A stretch of 35,488 bases of DNA from Anaerolineae bacterium. GTDB taxonomy: Bacteria; Chloroflexota; Anaerolineae; Epilineales; Epilineaceae. The notes below the pieces were generated by a model that saw nothing but the letters and a program-made list of their open reading frames with translations, made no database searches and was not told where the DNA came from. Position numbers and translations under genes: made by a program. Each line of letters opens with the position of its first letter. The stretch's first letter is position 1. The stretch lies in assembly GCA_029262755.1 (NCBI GenBank), contig JAJCYU010000010.1:1-35488 (forward strand). The letters run 5' to 3'. Shown piece by piece: positions 1 to 8,896 of this stretch.

Positions 1-1511
1 AGGACGCGCTTTTCCAGGTGGTACTTGAGGACGGAGGCACGCGGATCGTGCCCAACACCGGCGATGTCGTGCGCGTCCAGCCGGTCGGGGCGGGATCGGC
101 AATGCAACTTACCGTTCCCGTGCTCGACGTGAACCTGGACAAGGAGACCGACGTGATTGCCGGTCGGACGGAGCCGGGCGGCCACCTCGAGATTCGTGTC
201 GTAGATATGTTCCGTGACCAGGGCAACGGGAACGGACCGCAGAACAACGACGAACCGGAGATCGCCGCCGACGGCACCTGGACGGCGCAGTTCCAGGTCG
301 GCGGTGGTGGTGGCGGTGGTGGCCAAGGCAACGGACAAGGCCCGACCCAAGGCAACCGGGACGTCGTTCCGGGAACCCGCGTCACGGCCGATTACCGCGT
401 GCCGATCGGTCACATCGTGCGCCGCCAACGCTTCGAGCCCCTGCTGAACGTACAGGCGGGCGGCGCGGATGTTTGCGGTTTCGTCGGTGAGCCCCGTCAG
501 GCCGTCTCGGCGGAGCTCGAGGCATCGGGCAGCATCGCTGCGCGGGCCAACGGCATCGCCGGCTACAACTCGGCCTTCGACCTCCGTCTGCAGCGCGATG
601 GCGAGTCGGTGCTCAACAGCCCGTCGAACATCGTGCGCGCGATGTTGGGAGGCGTGTCCGCCCAGGTGGAGATCCCCGACGTTAGCGTGAACGTGAATTG
701 GAACAACGGCAGCATCCAGGGGACGGGCCCGGCCGGAACGCTTGGACAGGTGCTTTGGCCCGCGCGCGACTGCCTGGATCCGCAGCGCAATGCGCGCAAC
801 TTCCAGGTCAACCAGCAGGGGAACTTCCAGAGCGGAATTCAAGGCGGCCTGCGTCAGCCGGGCGATGGCTTCGAGATCGCGTTCTTCACCGCAGACGGAC
901 ACCGCCACTACCGCCACATCTACCGCTCGCTCGCGCAGATCTACGTACGCACCGACCACGTCGTCGGCCGCGCGATCTCCGGGCAGCCGGTAGCAATCAC
1001 GGTACTGGATGCTGCGGGTGCGGAGAAGGGCTCTGCGCAGACGATCGCGAGCACGGACGGTCGCTTCGGTGTCGACGTGAAGAACAGTGGCGCCAAGACG
1101 ACCATCGTTCCGGGCGACACGGTGCGGCTGGTTGCCAGCGGCGAGACGGTAGAGATTGCGGTCGAGGAGCTCACCTTCGACTGGAGTCCCGGCAACGATG
1201 TGGCCGGGCAAGCGGAGCCGGGTCGCGACGTCGAGCTCGTCATGCAGCTCACCGACGGACGGATCATCGACGTCGATCTCCAAGCCGGTTCGGACGGCCG
1301 ACTCCGTTACGGAGCGGCGGATGTTCCACCGCGGGCGACCTGGTCGATGAACGACGTCGTCGGCGTTCGACTCATCGTCACGCTCGACAACGAACACCAG
1401 ATCTTGGCCGAAGCGGGAGACGTGAGCAGCATCCCGCTGGATCCGCCGGTGGACACGCAGGAACCGACCACCGGAGCGGCAACGATCTTCATGCCGTATT
1501 CTCGCAGGTAG
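1..1511 (+). CDS. Secreted Ig-like repeat protein with Gly-rich insert, C-terminal part (5' end outside window)
   Basis: The frame is open from base 3 and a GTG at 18 is only an internal codon, because the protein aligns without a break to the last ~500 residues of the next gene (1799-5590), including the part before base 18. Function is unknown. It consists of beta-rich repeats of the bacterial Ig/carboxypeptidase-regulatory type (recurrent 'V-G-x-x-x-P-G-x-x-V' and 'D-G-x-F' elements), presumably extracellular. A Gly-rich loop lies at about 299-345, and two conserved cysteines (near 472 and 772) also occur in the paralogue and could form a disulfide. It ends in the tail IFMPYSRR, the kind of terminus shared by three other secreted proteins here. 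A GC-rich hairpin follows the stop. The N-terminal half and signal peptide must lie upstream of the window. Confidence 0.85.
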   Translation, partial: DALFQVVLEDGGTRIVPNTGDVVRVQPVGAGSAMQLTVPVLDVNLDKETDVIAGRTEPGGHLEIRVVDMFRDQGNGNGPQNNDEPEIAADGTWTAQFQVGGGGGGGGQGNGQGPTQGNRDVVPGTRVTADYRVPIGHIVRRQRFEPLLNVQAGGADVCGFVGEPRQAVSAELEASGSIAARANGIAGYNSAFDLRLQRDGESVLNSPSNIVRAMLGGVSAQVEIPDVSVNVNWNNGSIQGTGPAGTLGQVLWPARDCLDPQRNARNFQVNQQGNFQSGIQGGLRQPGDGFEIAFFTADGHRHYRHIYRSLAQIYVRTDHVVGRAISGQPVAITVLDAAGAEKGSAQTIASTDGRFGVDVKNSGAKTTIVPGDTVRLVASGETVEIAVEELTFDWSPGNDVAGQAEPGRDVELVMQLTDGRIIDVDLQAGSDGRLRYGAADVPPRATWSMNDVVGVRLIVTLDNEHQILAEAGDVSSIPLDPPVDTQEPTTGAATIFMPYSRR

Positions 1512-1547
1512 CCTCGCGGCCGAAACGGTGTTGTAGACGGCGAAGAG

Positions 1548-1578
1548 GAGGGGGCTGGGCATTGCGTCCAGCCCCCTC
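1548..1578 (+). terminator. GC-rich hairpin terminator after the first repeat protein
   Basis: An 11-bp perfect stem (1548-1558 with 1568-1578) encloses a 9-nt loop, 37 nt after the stop codon at 1509-1511. No T tract follows, so intrinsic termination is plausible but not certain. Confidence 0.7.
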
Positions 1579-1798
1579 ACCGCCGCAGAGTTAGGGTGTG
1601 TTGGGGGGATTTGCACGGGATTGGGGTACTCATTGGACGTTTGCGCGCCACGCGGCGCGCATTCGTACGTGTATGCCGATTCCGCGCAGCTTGCAGCAAT
1701 TCTTGGACGGTACCCGCAGCGCCGGCCGCCCCGCGCCGGTTCGCGGTCTGGATTACCCCACAATCGGATCGACAACCAACGAGGTGGAGGTCAGCGCA
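1579..1798. other. Intergenic leader between the tandem paralogues
   Basis: About 220 bp separate the terminator hairpin from the ATG of the second paralogue. It contains a GC hairpin (GCGCGCC at 1643-1649 pairing with GGCGCGC at 1654-1660). The reading frame of the downstream gene stays open back to 1598, but that stretch does not resemble the signal peptide or the repeats. A promoter for the second gene is expected here; I could not identify a convincing -35/-10 pair. Confidence 0.4.
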
Positions 1799-4700
1799 AT
1801 GTCATACTTTCGCAGAGTGAAGTACCTGGTACTCGGGAGTGTCGCGATCTTGGTGATCGCGGCCGCCGCGCAATCGGCGATTTTCGCCCAGGATGAGCCT
1901 GAACAGGCCATGAACGTTGAGGCGGCCATGTGGAGCGACACAGTGGTGTGGCATACCACGCCTTCGACCGTCGTCCGCGTGGAGATGCGGGAGGGTGACA
2001 CCGTTCGAGGACGGAGCCCACAGCGCGTTTCCGACGATACCGGGCGTGTCGAGATGCCGCTGCGACCTGCCTTCGGCGGCGGCGGTCCGGGCGGCCCGGG
2101 AGGGCCGGGCGGCGGTGGCTTCGGCCCCGTCGGCGTGACACCGGGCCTCGACCTGGTCCTGATGCCGGAGGGTGCGGACGAGGTCAAGGTCACCATTCCC
2201 AATCTGGCGGCGGGAATCGACATTGCCAACGACACGGTCATCGGTACCGCCCCGGCCGGCGGCCAGCTGCTTGTCCAACTGATTGAGGGCCCCGGCGTGA
2301 CGAGTCCGGTCACCCAGACCGCGATGGCCGGTGGCGATGGCAGCTACTCGGTCGATCTCTCCGGCTTGGCGGATGCCCAGCCCGGGCATGCGGGTGGCGT
2401 CTCCTGGACCGACGAATTCGACAATACCTTTCACGCGTTCTTCGCAGCGCTCACCGTCGACGTGACCATCGGTACCCGTCAGGTTTCCGGCATCGCATCG
2501 CCGGGCGACACGGTCGCCATTTCGTTGGCAGCCGAGGACGGCACGGCCAAGGGAAGTTCAAGCACCCAGTTGATCGGCGACTACGAGTATGCGTTGCCGC
2601 AGGGCTTCCAGGGCCAGCAGCAATTCGGCCCGGTCTCGGTCGGGGATGAGATCAGCGTAACCCAAGTCAGCGCGATCCCCGGCGCAACGCTCACGGTCTC
2701 CGGGCGCATCGACGCGATCATGATCGACAACGTCTCTCCGCCGGATCGCCTGGTTCAGGGCACAGCCGCTGCAGGCGCGAGCGTAGAGGTTGAGGCCTTC
2801 TCACCCTTCGACGGCGCCGTCTTCTCGGCATCGACGGTCGCGGACGACAGCGGTATGTTCCTTGTCGAGCTCCCCGGGGCCAACGGCATGGGCCCGGGAT
2901 GGCGCCTACGCGCGACCCACCACGTGGCGCCGGGTCTGCGCGTGCGCGCCGTGGAATCCATCGAGCAAGTCCGCGTCGGCGTCCACCAGCAGGTCGTGCA
3001 GGGTGTCGCCGATCCCGGCTCGACGATCACGGTGACCTTGCGAGCACAGGACGGCACGGAGAAGGCCGTCGATTCCGACAACGTCGGCAACAACGGCAAC
3101 TTCGGCGTGGCCTTCACGGGTCCGAACGGTCTCCAGATAGGCGATCGTGTCGAGGTGGCCTTCGTGGCCGGCGACCCGGTCATCGTCAACGTGGAGGCCA
3201 TTTCGGCTCGCACGAACCACCAGGCGGATCGCATCACGGGTGAGGCGCCCAATGGTGCACAGGTGATCCTGACCCAAGGCAATGGCGGCAACCAGGTGCA
3301 GGTCACCGCTCCGGTCAAGATCGATGGCTCCTACGAGGCGACCTTCAGCGGCGTCCGCGATATCGAGCCGCCGATGAACGGTCAGATGGTCGCACGCCTA
3401 CTCTCCGGCCACGAGCTCTTCACGACGTGGGCCGCGGTCCGCATGACCACCGAGCTCGGCGACGCGTTCCTGTCGGGGAACGGGCCTCCCAACCGAGACG
3501 TTGCCGTTCAACTCGTGGATGCGGATGGCACGACGGTTGTCGCGAGCGGAACGGACAGCGTAGGCGGCGGTGGCGGCGGCGGCTTCGGTCCCGGCGGCGG
3601 CTTTGGTGGCGGTGGCGGCGGCGGCAACTGGTTCATCCAGTTTGCCGACGATGCCGGTGACCCCGTTGACGTGCGCGCTTTCGATATCATCCGCGCGACG
3701 GTCGGTGATGATGTGTTCGATATCACCGTGCCGCAGCTACGCGGCGTTGCGTTCGTGCAGGACGATCTGATCAACGGCGAAACCACCGGTGCGCGCGACG
3801 TGGATGTCTCCATCTTCCGCCCGCTGCTCTCCGATACCGCGGAGATGACCGTGACGTCCGACGATACGGGCTCCTTCGCGGCGGACTTCGCCGAGAACTT
3901 CGACCTCCAATACAACGATGTGCTCACCTTCTCGACGCGCGAGCAAGACCACAACATCAACAGCCAGAACTTCGTTCCGGGCCTGCGCCTCAATTTGGAC
4001 AGTGGCGAGTTGGCCGGTTCTTGGCGCCCGAACCAGCAGGTGATCGTGCAATTGCGCGACCCGGCCGGCGGCAGCCGTTTCCAGACCATCACCACGACGG
4101 ATGCCGAGGCGGTATTCAACGTCACCTTTGAGGAGAACGGCCGGCGCTTGCTGCCCAATGAGGGCGACATGGTGCGCATGCAGCCGGTCGGCGCAGGCGA
4201 AGCGCTCGAGCTGATCATTCCGGAACTTGAGGTCAACATGGACAAGGAAACCGACGCCGTGAGTGGCCGAACGGAGCCGGGTGGCCACTTGGAGCTGTTC
4301 ATCACAAACCTGTATCAGCGCGCGCCCCAGGGCGGCGGTGGTCCCGGCGGTGGTGGCGGCGGCGGCGGTTTCGCCAACCTCGAGCCGGAGATCAACCCCG
4401 ATGGAACGTGGACGGCCGTCTTCGAGAACCCCTACGACGTGATCCCGGGCACCTCGATCACGACGGCCTATCGGGTTCCGGTCGGGCATATCGTGTTCCA
4501 GCAGCGCTTCGAGCCGATGCTGAACGTTCAGCTCGGCGGCGCGAATGCCTGTGGTGTCGTCCACGAGCCGCGCGCCGCAGCGTCGGCCGCGCTTTCGAGT
4601 GCCGGCTCCGTGCTTGCATCGGCATCGGGCAACGCGGGCTTCAATTCCCAGTTCAGCTTTCTGATGCGCAACACGGCAGGCGAGGCCGCCCTCAGCGTCG

Positions 4701-5590
4701 CCGGCCAGACCGTGAACGGTGTTATGGGCGATGAGAACGCCGCGATCACGCTGCCGGACTTTACGATCAACGTGAACTGGCAGACCGGGCAGATGCAGGG
4801 TACCGGGCCGGCCGGCGCCATCGGCACGATCAAGTGGCCGGCGGGTGATTGCTTGAACCCCGGCGGTCCGACGCGCTTCTTCCAGGTCAACCAGCAGGGT
4901 ACGTTCCAGACCTTTATTCAGGGTGGCCTACGCCAGCCGGGCGACGGCTTCGAGATCGCCTTCTTCACCGACGACGGACACCGGGTCTACCGGCAGATCT
5001 TCCGCTCGCTTGGCCAGGTATACGTACACACCAACCACGTCGTTGGGCGCGCGATCGCCGGGCAGCCGGTGGTGGTTACCGTGGTCGATGGTGCGGGCGC
5101 AACGAAGGGTACCGCGACGACCGTCGCCAACACGGACGGCCGTTTCGGCGTCCGCGTGATGACGGGGGGCGGTGCGGCCGTGACGATCCTGCCCGGTGAT
5201 ACCGTGCGGATCGAGGCCAGCGGCGAGACGGCGGAGGTACCGGTCGAGGAGCTGAACTTCGACTGGAGCCCCGGCAACGACATCGCCGGGCAGGCCGATC
5301 CCAACCAGGACGTCGAGATCGTGATGCAGCTCGACGACGGCCGCATCATCGATGTGGATCGCACGGCTGGTAGCGATGGTCGCGTGCGCTACGGTGCGAG
5401 CGATGTCCCGCCCCGCGCGACGTGGTCGATGGCCGACGTGGTGGGCGTGCGTATGATCATCACGCTCAACAGCCAGCACCAGATTTTGGCGGAGGCGGGC
5501 GACGTGTCGTCCATCTCCTTGGATCCCCCGGTAGACATCGAGGATCCGGCGGAGGACGGCACCATCTACATGCCGTACGCTACGCGCTAG
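1799..5590 (+). CDS. Large secreted Ig-like repeat protein with Gly-rich loops
   Basis: 1263 residues from the ATG at 1799, chosen because GGAGG (1786-1790) sits 8 nt upstream and the protein then opens with a classical signal peptide (basic MSYFRRVK, then a ~20-residue Ala/Ile/Val core, cleavage near residue 30). The rest is a chain of about ten ~100-residue beta repeats of the Ig/carboxypeptidase-regulatory kind. Three poly-Gly inserts lie at about residues 95-108, 588-611 and 844-857. A conserved Cys pair lies near residues 917 and 1018. The last ~500 residues are a close paralogue of the gene before it. The tail is IYMPYATR. No enzyme motif is visible; a surface, adhesive or sheath role is inference only. 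Confidence 0.85.
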   Translation: MSYFRRVKYLVLGSVAILVIAAAAQSAIFAQDEPEQAMNVEAAMWSDTVVWHTTPSTVVRVEMREGDTVRGRSPQRVSDDTGRVEMPLRPAFGGGGPGGPGGPGGGGFGPVGVTPGLDLVLMPEGADEVKVTIPNLAAGIDIANDTVIGTAPAGGQLLVQLIEGPGVTSPVTQTAMAGGDGSYSVDLSGLADAQPGHAGGVSWTDEFDNTFHAFFAALTVDVTIGTRQVSGIASPGDTVAISLAAEDGTAKGSSSTQLIGDYEYALPQGFQGQQQFGPVSVGDEISVTQVSAIPGATLTVSGRIDAIMIDNVSPPDRLVQGTAAAGASVEVEAFSPFDGAVFSASTVADDSGMFLVELPGANGMGPGWRLRATHHVAPGLRVRAVESIEQVRVGVHQQVVQGVADPGSTITVTLRAQDGTEKAVDSDNVGNNGNFGVAFTGPNGLQIGDRVEVAFVAGDPVIVNVEAISARTNHQADRITGEAPNGAQVILTQGNGGNQVQVTAPVKIDGSYEATFSGVRDIEPPMNGQMVARLLSGHELFTTWAAVRMTTELGDAFLSGNGPPNRDVAVQLVDADGTTVVASGTDSVGGGGGGGFGPGGGFGGGGGGGNWFIQFADDAGDPVDVRAFDIIRATVGDDVFDITVPQLRGVAFVQDDLINGETTGARDVDVSIFRPLLSDTAEMTVTSDDTGSFAADFAENFDLQYNDVLTFSTREQDHNINSQNFVPGLRLNLDSGELAGSWRPNQQVIVQLRDPAGGSRFQTITTTDAEAVFNVTFEENGRRLLPNEGDMVRMQPVGAGEALELIIPELEVNMDKETDAVSGRTEPGGHLELFITNLYQRAPQGGGGPGGGGGGGGFANLEPEINPDGTWTAVFENPYDVIPGTSITTAYRVPVGHIVFQQRFEPMLNVQLGGANACGVVHEPRAAASAALSSAGSVLASASGNAGFNSQFSFLMRNTAGEAALSVAGQTVNGVMGDENAAITLPDFTINVNWQTGQMQGTGPAGAIGTIKWPAGDCLNPGGPTRFFQVNQQGTFQTFIQGGLRQPGDGFEIAFFTDDGHRVYRQIFRSLGQVYVHTNHVVGRAIAGQPVVVTVVDGAGATKGTATTVANTDGRFGVRVMTGGGAAVTILPGDTVRIEASGETAEVPVEELNFDWSPGNDIAGQADPNQDVEIVMQLDDGRIIDVDRTAGSDGRVRYGASDVPPRATWSMADVVGVRMIITLNSQHQILAEAGDVSSISLDPPVDIEDPAEDGTIYMPYATR

Positions 5591-5620
5591 GCGCGCAGGC
5601 GTAGCCGCAGGTTGAACAGA

Positions 5621-5651
5621 CGAGGGGCCGGGCGATTCGCCCGGCCCCTCG
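5621..5651. terminator. Bidirectional terminator hairpin
   Basis: A perfect 14-bp stem (5621-5634 with 5638-5651) and a 3-nt loop lie between two convergent genes ending at 5590 (+) and 5708 (-). It can serve both strands. Confidence 0.8.
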
Positions 5652-5707
5652 TACGATTGGTTGACGAGCCCTTCGGGCTGCCGCAAACGCTCCGGCGAAG
5701 CGTTTGC

Positions 5708-7123
5708 CTACGGGAAGATCCCGAGCTCCTCGTAACAGCGTACGATCTTGTTGATCGCGCTGATGAAGGCGGCCGTGCGCAGGTTGGGACAGCCGTCGTT
5801 CGTCAGATAGATGTTGCGGATCTGCTGGTAGGAGTCGACCATGATGTCTTCGAGGCCGCTCTCGACTAGGTCCTCTTCCGTGGCGCCATGGGCGAGCAAA
5901 TCGGCCTCTTGCTCGGTGAAACGACGCGACCCGCCCGACTCGATCGCCTGCAGCAGCCCACGGTAGGCGCGCTCCTCGAAGCGCTTTTCCAAGCGGCCGA
6001 AGCGTACGTGCGACAGGTTTTTCAGCCACTCAAAGTACGAGACGACCACACCGCCGGCGTTCAAGTAGGCATCCGGGATCACAAGCTTGCCGGCGGCATC
6101 CAGGATCTGGCTGCCGTCGAAGGTGGTGGGCCCGTTCGCGGCTTCGGCGATGATGCGCGCCTTGATCCGAGGTGCGTTCTCGGCCGTGATCTGATTCTCG
6201 AGCGCAGCGGGAACGAGCACGTCGCATTCCAGCTCCAGCGCATCGAGGCTGTTGGCGATAAAGGTCGCGTTCGGGAAACCGGTGATCGATCCGGTGGCCT
6301 CGCGATGGGCGATCAGCGCAGGAATGTCGAGGCCGTCCTCGTTGTGGATTGCACCGTCCCATTCGGCGATGGCGACGATCTTCGCTCCCGCCTCATGCAG
6401 GAAGCGCGCGGCGTAGGATCCGACGTTGCCGAATCCTTGGATCACCACGGTCTTGCCGACGACCCCAGGCTCCAATCCGAGCTTGGCCATGTCGTCCGCA
6501 TACGAGCATGCCTCTCGAATCCCGTAGAAGACGCCGCGCCCCGTGGCCTCGGTTCGGCCGCGAATGCCGCCCTGCGCGATGGGCTTGCCTGTCACACAGC
6601 CGAGCGCGTCCACCATGCCGGAATTCATCGCCATAAACGTGTCCGCGATCCAGGACATCTCCGCTGCGCCCGTGCCGTAATCCGGAGCTGGGACGTCGAT
6701 GCCCGGGCCGATGAAGTTCTTTTTCGCGAGCTCGAAGGTGTAGCGGCGCGTGATGCGCTCCAACTCCGCTTGGGAGTAGTTGGCGCGGTTGATCTTGATA
6801 CCACCCTTGGCTCCGCCAAAAGGGACGTCGACGATCGCGCACTTGTAGGTCATCAAGGCCGAGAGGGCCATGACCTCGTCCTGGTTGACGCCTATGCTGT
6901 AGCGGATCCCGCCCTTGGTTGGCTGCTTGTGGTGGCTGTGTTCGGCCCGCCACGCTTCGATGATCTCGATCGAACCATCATCACGCTTCAGCGGAAAGAT
7001 CATCTTGTACACGCCGTTGCAGCGTTGGATGACCTCGAGCAGCAGGTCATTGTGATCGGTCAAGGCCGCGGCCGTATCGAAGTACCGGTTGACCTGTTCA
7101 GAGAAGCTGATGGACTGCGCCAT
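5708..7123 (-). CDS. gdhA: Glutamate dehydrogenase (Glu/Leu/Phe/Val dehydrogenase family)
   Basis: 471 residues. It catalyses the reversible oxidative deamination of glutamate to 2-oxoglutarate and ammonia with NAD(P), in the cytoplasm. Family landmarks are all present: K70 in PTKGGIR, K94 in MTYKC, the catalytic K106 in FGGAKGG, the catalytic D148 in APDYGTG, and the Rossmann loop GFGNVG at 230-235 followed by an acidic residue in IAEWDG. ATG 7123 is chosen over an upstream in-frame start because the family N-terminus begins about there and GGAG precedes it. A promoter is visible upstream (7170-7199). NAD or NADP preference cannot be settled by eye. It is slightly longer than the common 410-450 residues, through the N- and C-terminal ends. 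Confidence 0.95.
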   Translation of the reverse strand: MAQSISFSEQVNRYFDTAAALTDHNDLLLEVIQRCNGVYKMIFPLKRDDGSIEIIEAWRAEHSHHKQPTKGGIRYSIGVNQDEVMALSALMTYKCAIVDVPFGGAKGGIKINRANYSQAELERITRRYTFELAKKNFIGPGIDVPAPDYGTGAAEMSWIADTFMAMNSGMVDALGCVTGKPIAQGGIRGRTEATGRGVFYGIREACSYADDMAKLGLEPGVVGKTVVIQGFGNVGSYAARFLHEAGAKIVAIAEWDGAIHNEDGLDIPALIAHREATGSITGFPNATFIANSLDALELECDVLVPAALENQITAENAPRIKARIIAEAANGPTTFDGSQILDAAGKLVIPDAYLNAGGVVVSYFEWLKNLSHVRFGRLEKRFEERAYRGLLQAIESGGSRRFTEQEADLLAHGATEEDLVESGLEDIMVDSYQQIRNIYLTNDGCPNLRTAAFISAINKIVRCYEELGIFP

Positions 7124-7169
7124 CGTGCGGCTCCATGGGCGTTTTCGAGAAAGGGATTGGTGCCGCGGG

Positions 7170-7199
7170 ATGCTAACACCTGCCAACGGCTACCGCCAA
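7170..7199 (-). promoter_or_regulatory. Sigma70-type promoter of glutamate dehydrogenase
   Basis: Read on the minus strand: -35 TTGGCG (7194-7199), an 18-nt spacer, -10 TAGCAT (7170-7175). It lies about 47 nt upstream of the ATG and downstream of the hairpin at 7225-7253. Confidence 0.6.
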
Positions 7200-7224
7200 G
7201 CACGCGTGGTCCTACCACAGCAAC

Positions 7225-7253
7225 GGAGCCCGAGCATCACGTGCTCGGGCTCC
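7225..7253 (-). terminator. Hairpin terminator after the YceI-like gene
   Basis: A 12-bp perfect stem (7225-7236 with 7242-7253) and a 5-nt loop lie 65 nt beyond the stop of the YceI-like lipoprotein gene and before the promoter of glutamate dehydrogenase, so the two minus-strand genes are probably separate units. A second small hairpin (GTGGT/ACCAC, 7206-7218) follows. Confidence 0.7.
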
Positions 7254-7317
7254 ATACAGCTACTTGGTACCGTCTGCGAGCCATCGGACAAGGTGCCGCG
7301 CCCCGCCTTTCTTCGCG

Positions 7318-8136
7318 CTAGCGCTGGCCGGCCAGATCGATGGCGATCACGACTTCGTCGCGGACCAGATCGTCCGGCTTACCCTCGTACGCCATGTTCC
7401 ACCGTTGACGGTCGACCGAGAACGTTGCCGTGCCCGCTACGGAAGCGTCATCCACCGTAACAACGGCAGGGAACGTGATCTCGTGCGAGATGCCCGCGAT
7501 CGTCAGGTCGCCCGTAATGGTGTGCGTTGCGTCGCCCTCGCCGCCTTCGACGATGTTCGAGGAAACGAAGGTCGCCTGCGGATACGCTTCCGCGTTGAAG
7601 AACTCGTCCGAGCGCATATGGGTCTCGAACCGTTCCGTAAACGAATTGCGCGAGTCAGCATCGCAGAAGAGCGAGGCCGCCTCGACCGCAAACGAAAGCG
7701 TGGCGGTATCGGCTGTACCCGCGCCGGGAGCGATACCGCCGGTCCACTCTTGGAACACGCACGTGTGTGAGCCGGTGACCTTGCTGCCCGTGAACGAAAT
7801 CTCACCGCTAAGATCGATTACCTCGCCGGACATCGGCTGGCCCATGTCGGCCTCTACGTCGCCTTCCATGGCGCCGTCGTCCTCAGCAGCCTCGGCAGCG
7901 TCCTCTTCGCCCATCGTACCGCCGTGGGCCTCGTCCACACCGTCTTCGTCCTGCGGCTGCGCCATCGACTCCGCCGGGGCGTTCACGTTGTCGATCGGAT
8001 CACTCATCGTTGCGGAGGGGACGTCATCGGCTGGATTCGCGGCGCAGGCCGTCGAGGTCATGAGGAGTGCGGCGAGCAGCGCGCCGAGCAAGAGGCTCGT
8101 TCGTCGCGAACTCGAAGGGGTCGCTTGTGCTGTCAT
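7318..8136 (-). CDS. YceI-family lipoprotein with acidic linker
   Basis: 272 residues from ATG 8136, preceded by CAGGAG (8145-8150) at 8 nt. The N-terminus is a lipoprotein signal with candidate lipid-acceptor C31 (TSTAC; position -3 is Ser, so the lipobox is imperfect). An acidic, Ala/Gly/Met-rich linker of about 65 residues follows, then a YceI-like beta-barrel domain from about residue 100 to the end (e.g. FTGSKVTGSHTC, THTITGDLTIAGISHEI, WNMAYEGK). YceI proteins bind isoprenoid-type lipids in a barrel; the exact ligand and role are not known here. Two Cys in the domain (in SHTC and LFCD) may pair. It is divergently transcribed from the rhamnose epimerase. Confidence 0.88.
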   Translation of the reverse strand: MTAQATPSSSRRTSLLLGALLAALLMTSTACAANPADDVPSATMSDPIDNVNAPAESMAQPQDEDGVDEAHGGTMGEEDAAEAAEDDGAMEGDVEADMGQPMSGEVIDLSGEISFTGSKVTGSHTCVFQEWTGGIAPGAGTADTATLSFAVEAASLFCDADSRNSFTERFETHMRSDEFFNAEAYPQATFVSSNIVEGGEGDATHTITGDLTIAGISHEITFPAVVTVDDASVAGTATFSVDRQRWNMAYEGKPDDLVRDEVVIAIDLAGQR

Positions 8137-8288
8137 GTGCAAAGCTCCTGAAGTTTGGACGGGGTGCGCGGCGCAGCCGTCACGATATGATCCGGGGGAG
8201 GATGCCGGTCGAATGTGAGGGGAAGGTGTGAAAACGGTCATCCGGTTGTAATGTCGCACGGGCGGTCGCTTGGGGACGCGGCCTCCCC

Positions 8289-8294
8289 TACAAT
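8289..8294 (+). promoter_or_regulatory. -10 box TACAAT, leaderless arrangement
   Basis: TACAAT ends 8 nt before the ATG of the epimerase gene at 8303, which puts the expected transcription start at or within 2 nt of the start codon. No Shine-Dalgarno sequence is present, and no good -35 was found at 16-18 nt. Confidence 0.5.
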
Positions 8295-8302
8295 CCTCGA
8301 CC

Positions 8303-8896
8303 ATGAATGCACGAACCCTTGACGGCCTGACCGTCCTCGCGACCGACCTGCCCGATGTTCTCATCCTGGAACCGCGTGTCTTTGGCGATGCGCGGGGCTA
8401 CTTCCTCGAGACCTATCGCGCTCCGCGCTACGCTGAGGCGGGGCTGCCGGGGCCTTTCGTCCAGGACAATCTCTCTCGCTCTACGCGTGGTGTGCTGCGC
8501 GGACTGCACCTTCAGAATCCGCGCCCGCAAGGCAAGCTCGTCTCGGTCGTTGCCGGCGCAGTCTGGGATGTGGCGGTCGATTTGCGTGCCGGGTCGCCGC
8601 ATTTCGGACGCTGGGCGGGGGTTGAGCTTACGGCGGAAAACCATAGGCAGTTCTGGGTGCCGCCAGGCTTCGGCCACGGCTTTGTCGTCGTGAGCGACGA
8701 CGCCGTGTTCAGCTACAAGTGCACGGACATCTACGATCAAGCCGCCGAGATCGGCGTTCGGTGGGACGACCCGGACCTCGCGATCGATTGGCCGTTGGAC
8801 GCGGCCGATGTCCAGGTGTCCGACAAGGACGGATCGTTGCCATGGTTGCGCGACATCCCCCGCGATCGCCTCGTGCCGTATGTCCCACAAGGCTGA
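8303..8896 (+). CDS. rfbC: dTDP-4-dehydrorhamnose 3,5-epimerase
   Basis: 197 residues, normal length for RmlC. It epimerises dTDP-4-keto-6-deoxy-glucose at C3 and C5 in dTDP-L-rhamnose synthesis, supplying rhamnose for envelope glycans. The cupin landmarks are present: RGYFLETY near 31-38, catalytic H69 in RGLHLQNP, K78, PPGFGHGF near 120-127, and Y138 in FSYKC. The ATG at 8303 gives the family N-terminus and follows a -10 box so closely that the message may be leaderless. The other rhamnose genes (rmlA, B, D) are not in the window. The stop overlaps the start of the next gene by 17 nt, so the two are probably co-translated. Confidence 0.95.
   Translation: MNARTLDGLTVLATDLPDVLILEPRVFGDARGYFLETYRAPRYAEAGLPGPFVQDNLSRSTRGVLRGLHLQNPRPQGKLVSVVAGAVWDVAVDLRAGSPHFGRWAGVELTAENHRQFWVPPGFGHGFVVVSDDAVFSYKCTDIYDQAAEIGVRWDDPDLAIDWPLDAADVQVSDKDGSLPWLRDIPRDRLVPYVPQG

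Noticed and set aside
698-1594. Open frame of 298 codons inside the first repeat protein (and similar frames elsewhere)
   Set aside because: Arg/Gly-rich composition typical of an out-of-frame reading of GC-rich coding DNA; the paralogue is conserved only in the other frame.
2080-2125. Gly-codon runs in the repeat proteins as evidence of PE_PGRS-like mycobacterial proteins
   Set aside because: The runs are short inserts in beta-repeat domains; there is no PE domain and the remaining gene content does not fit Mycobacterium.
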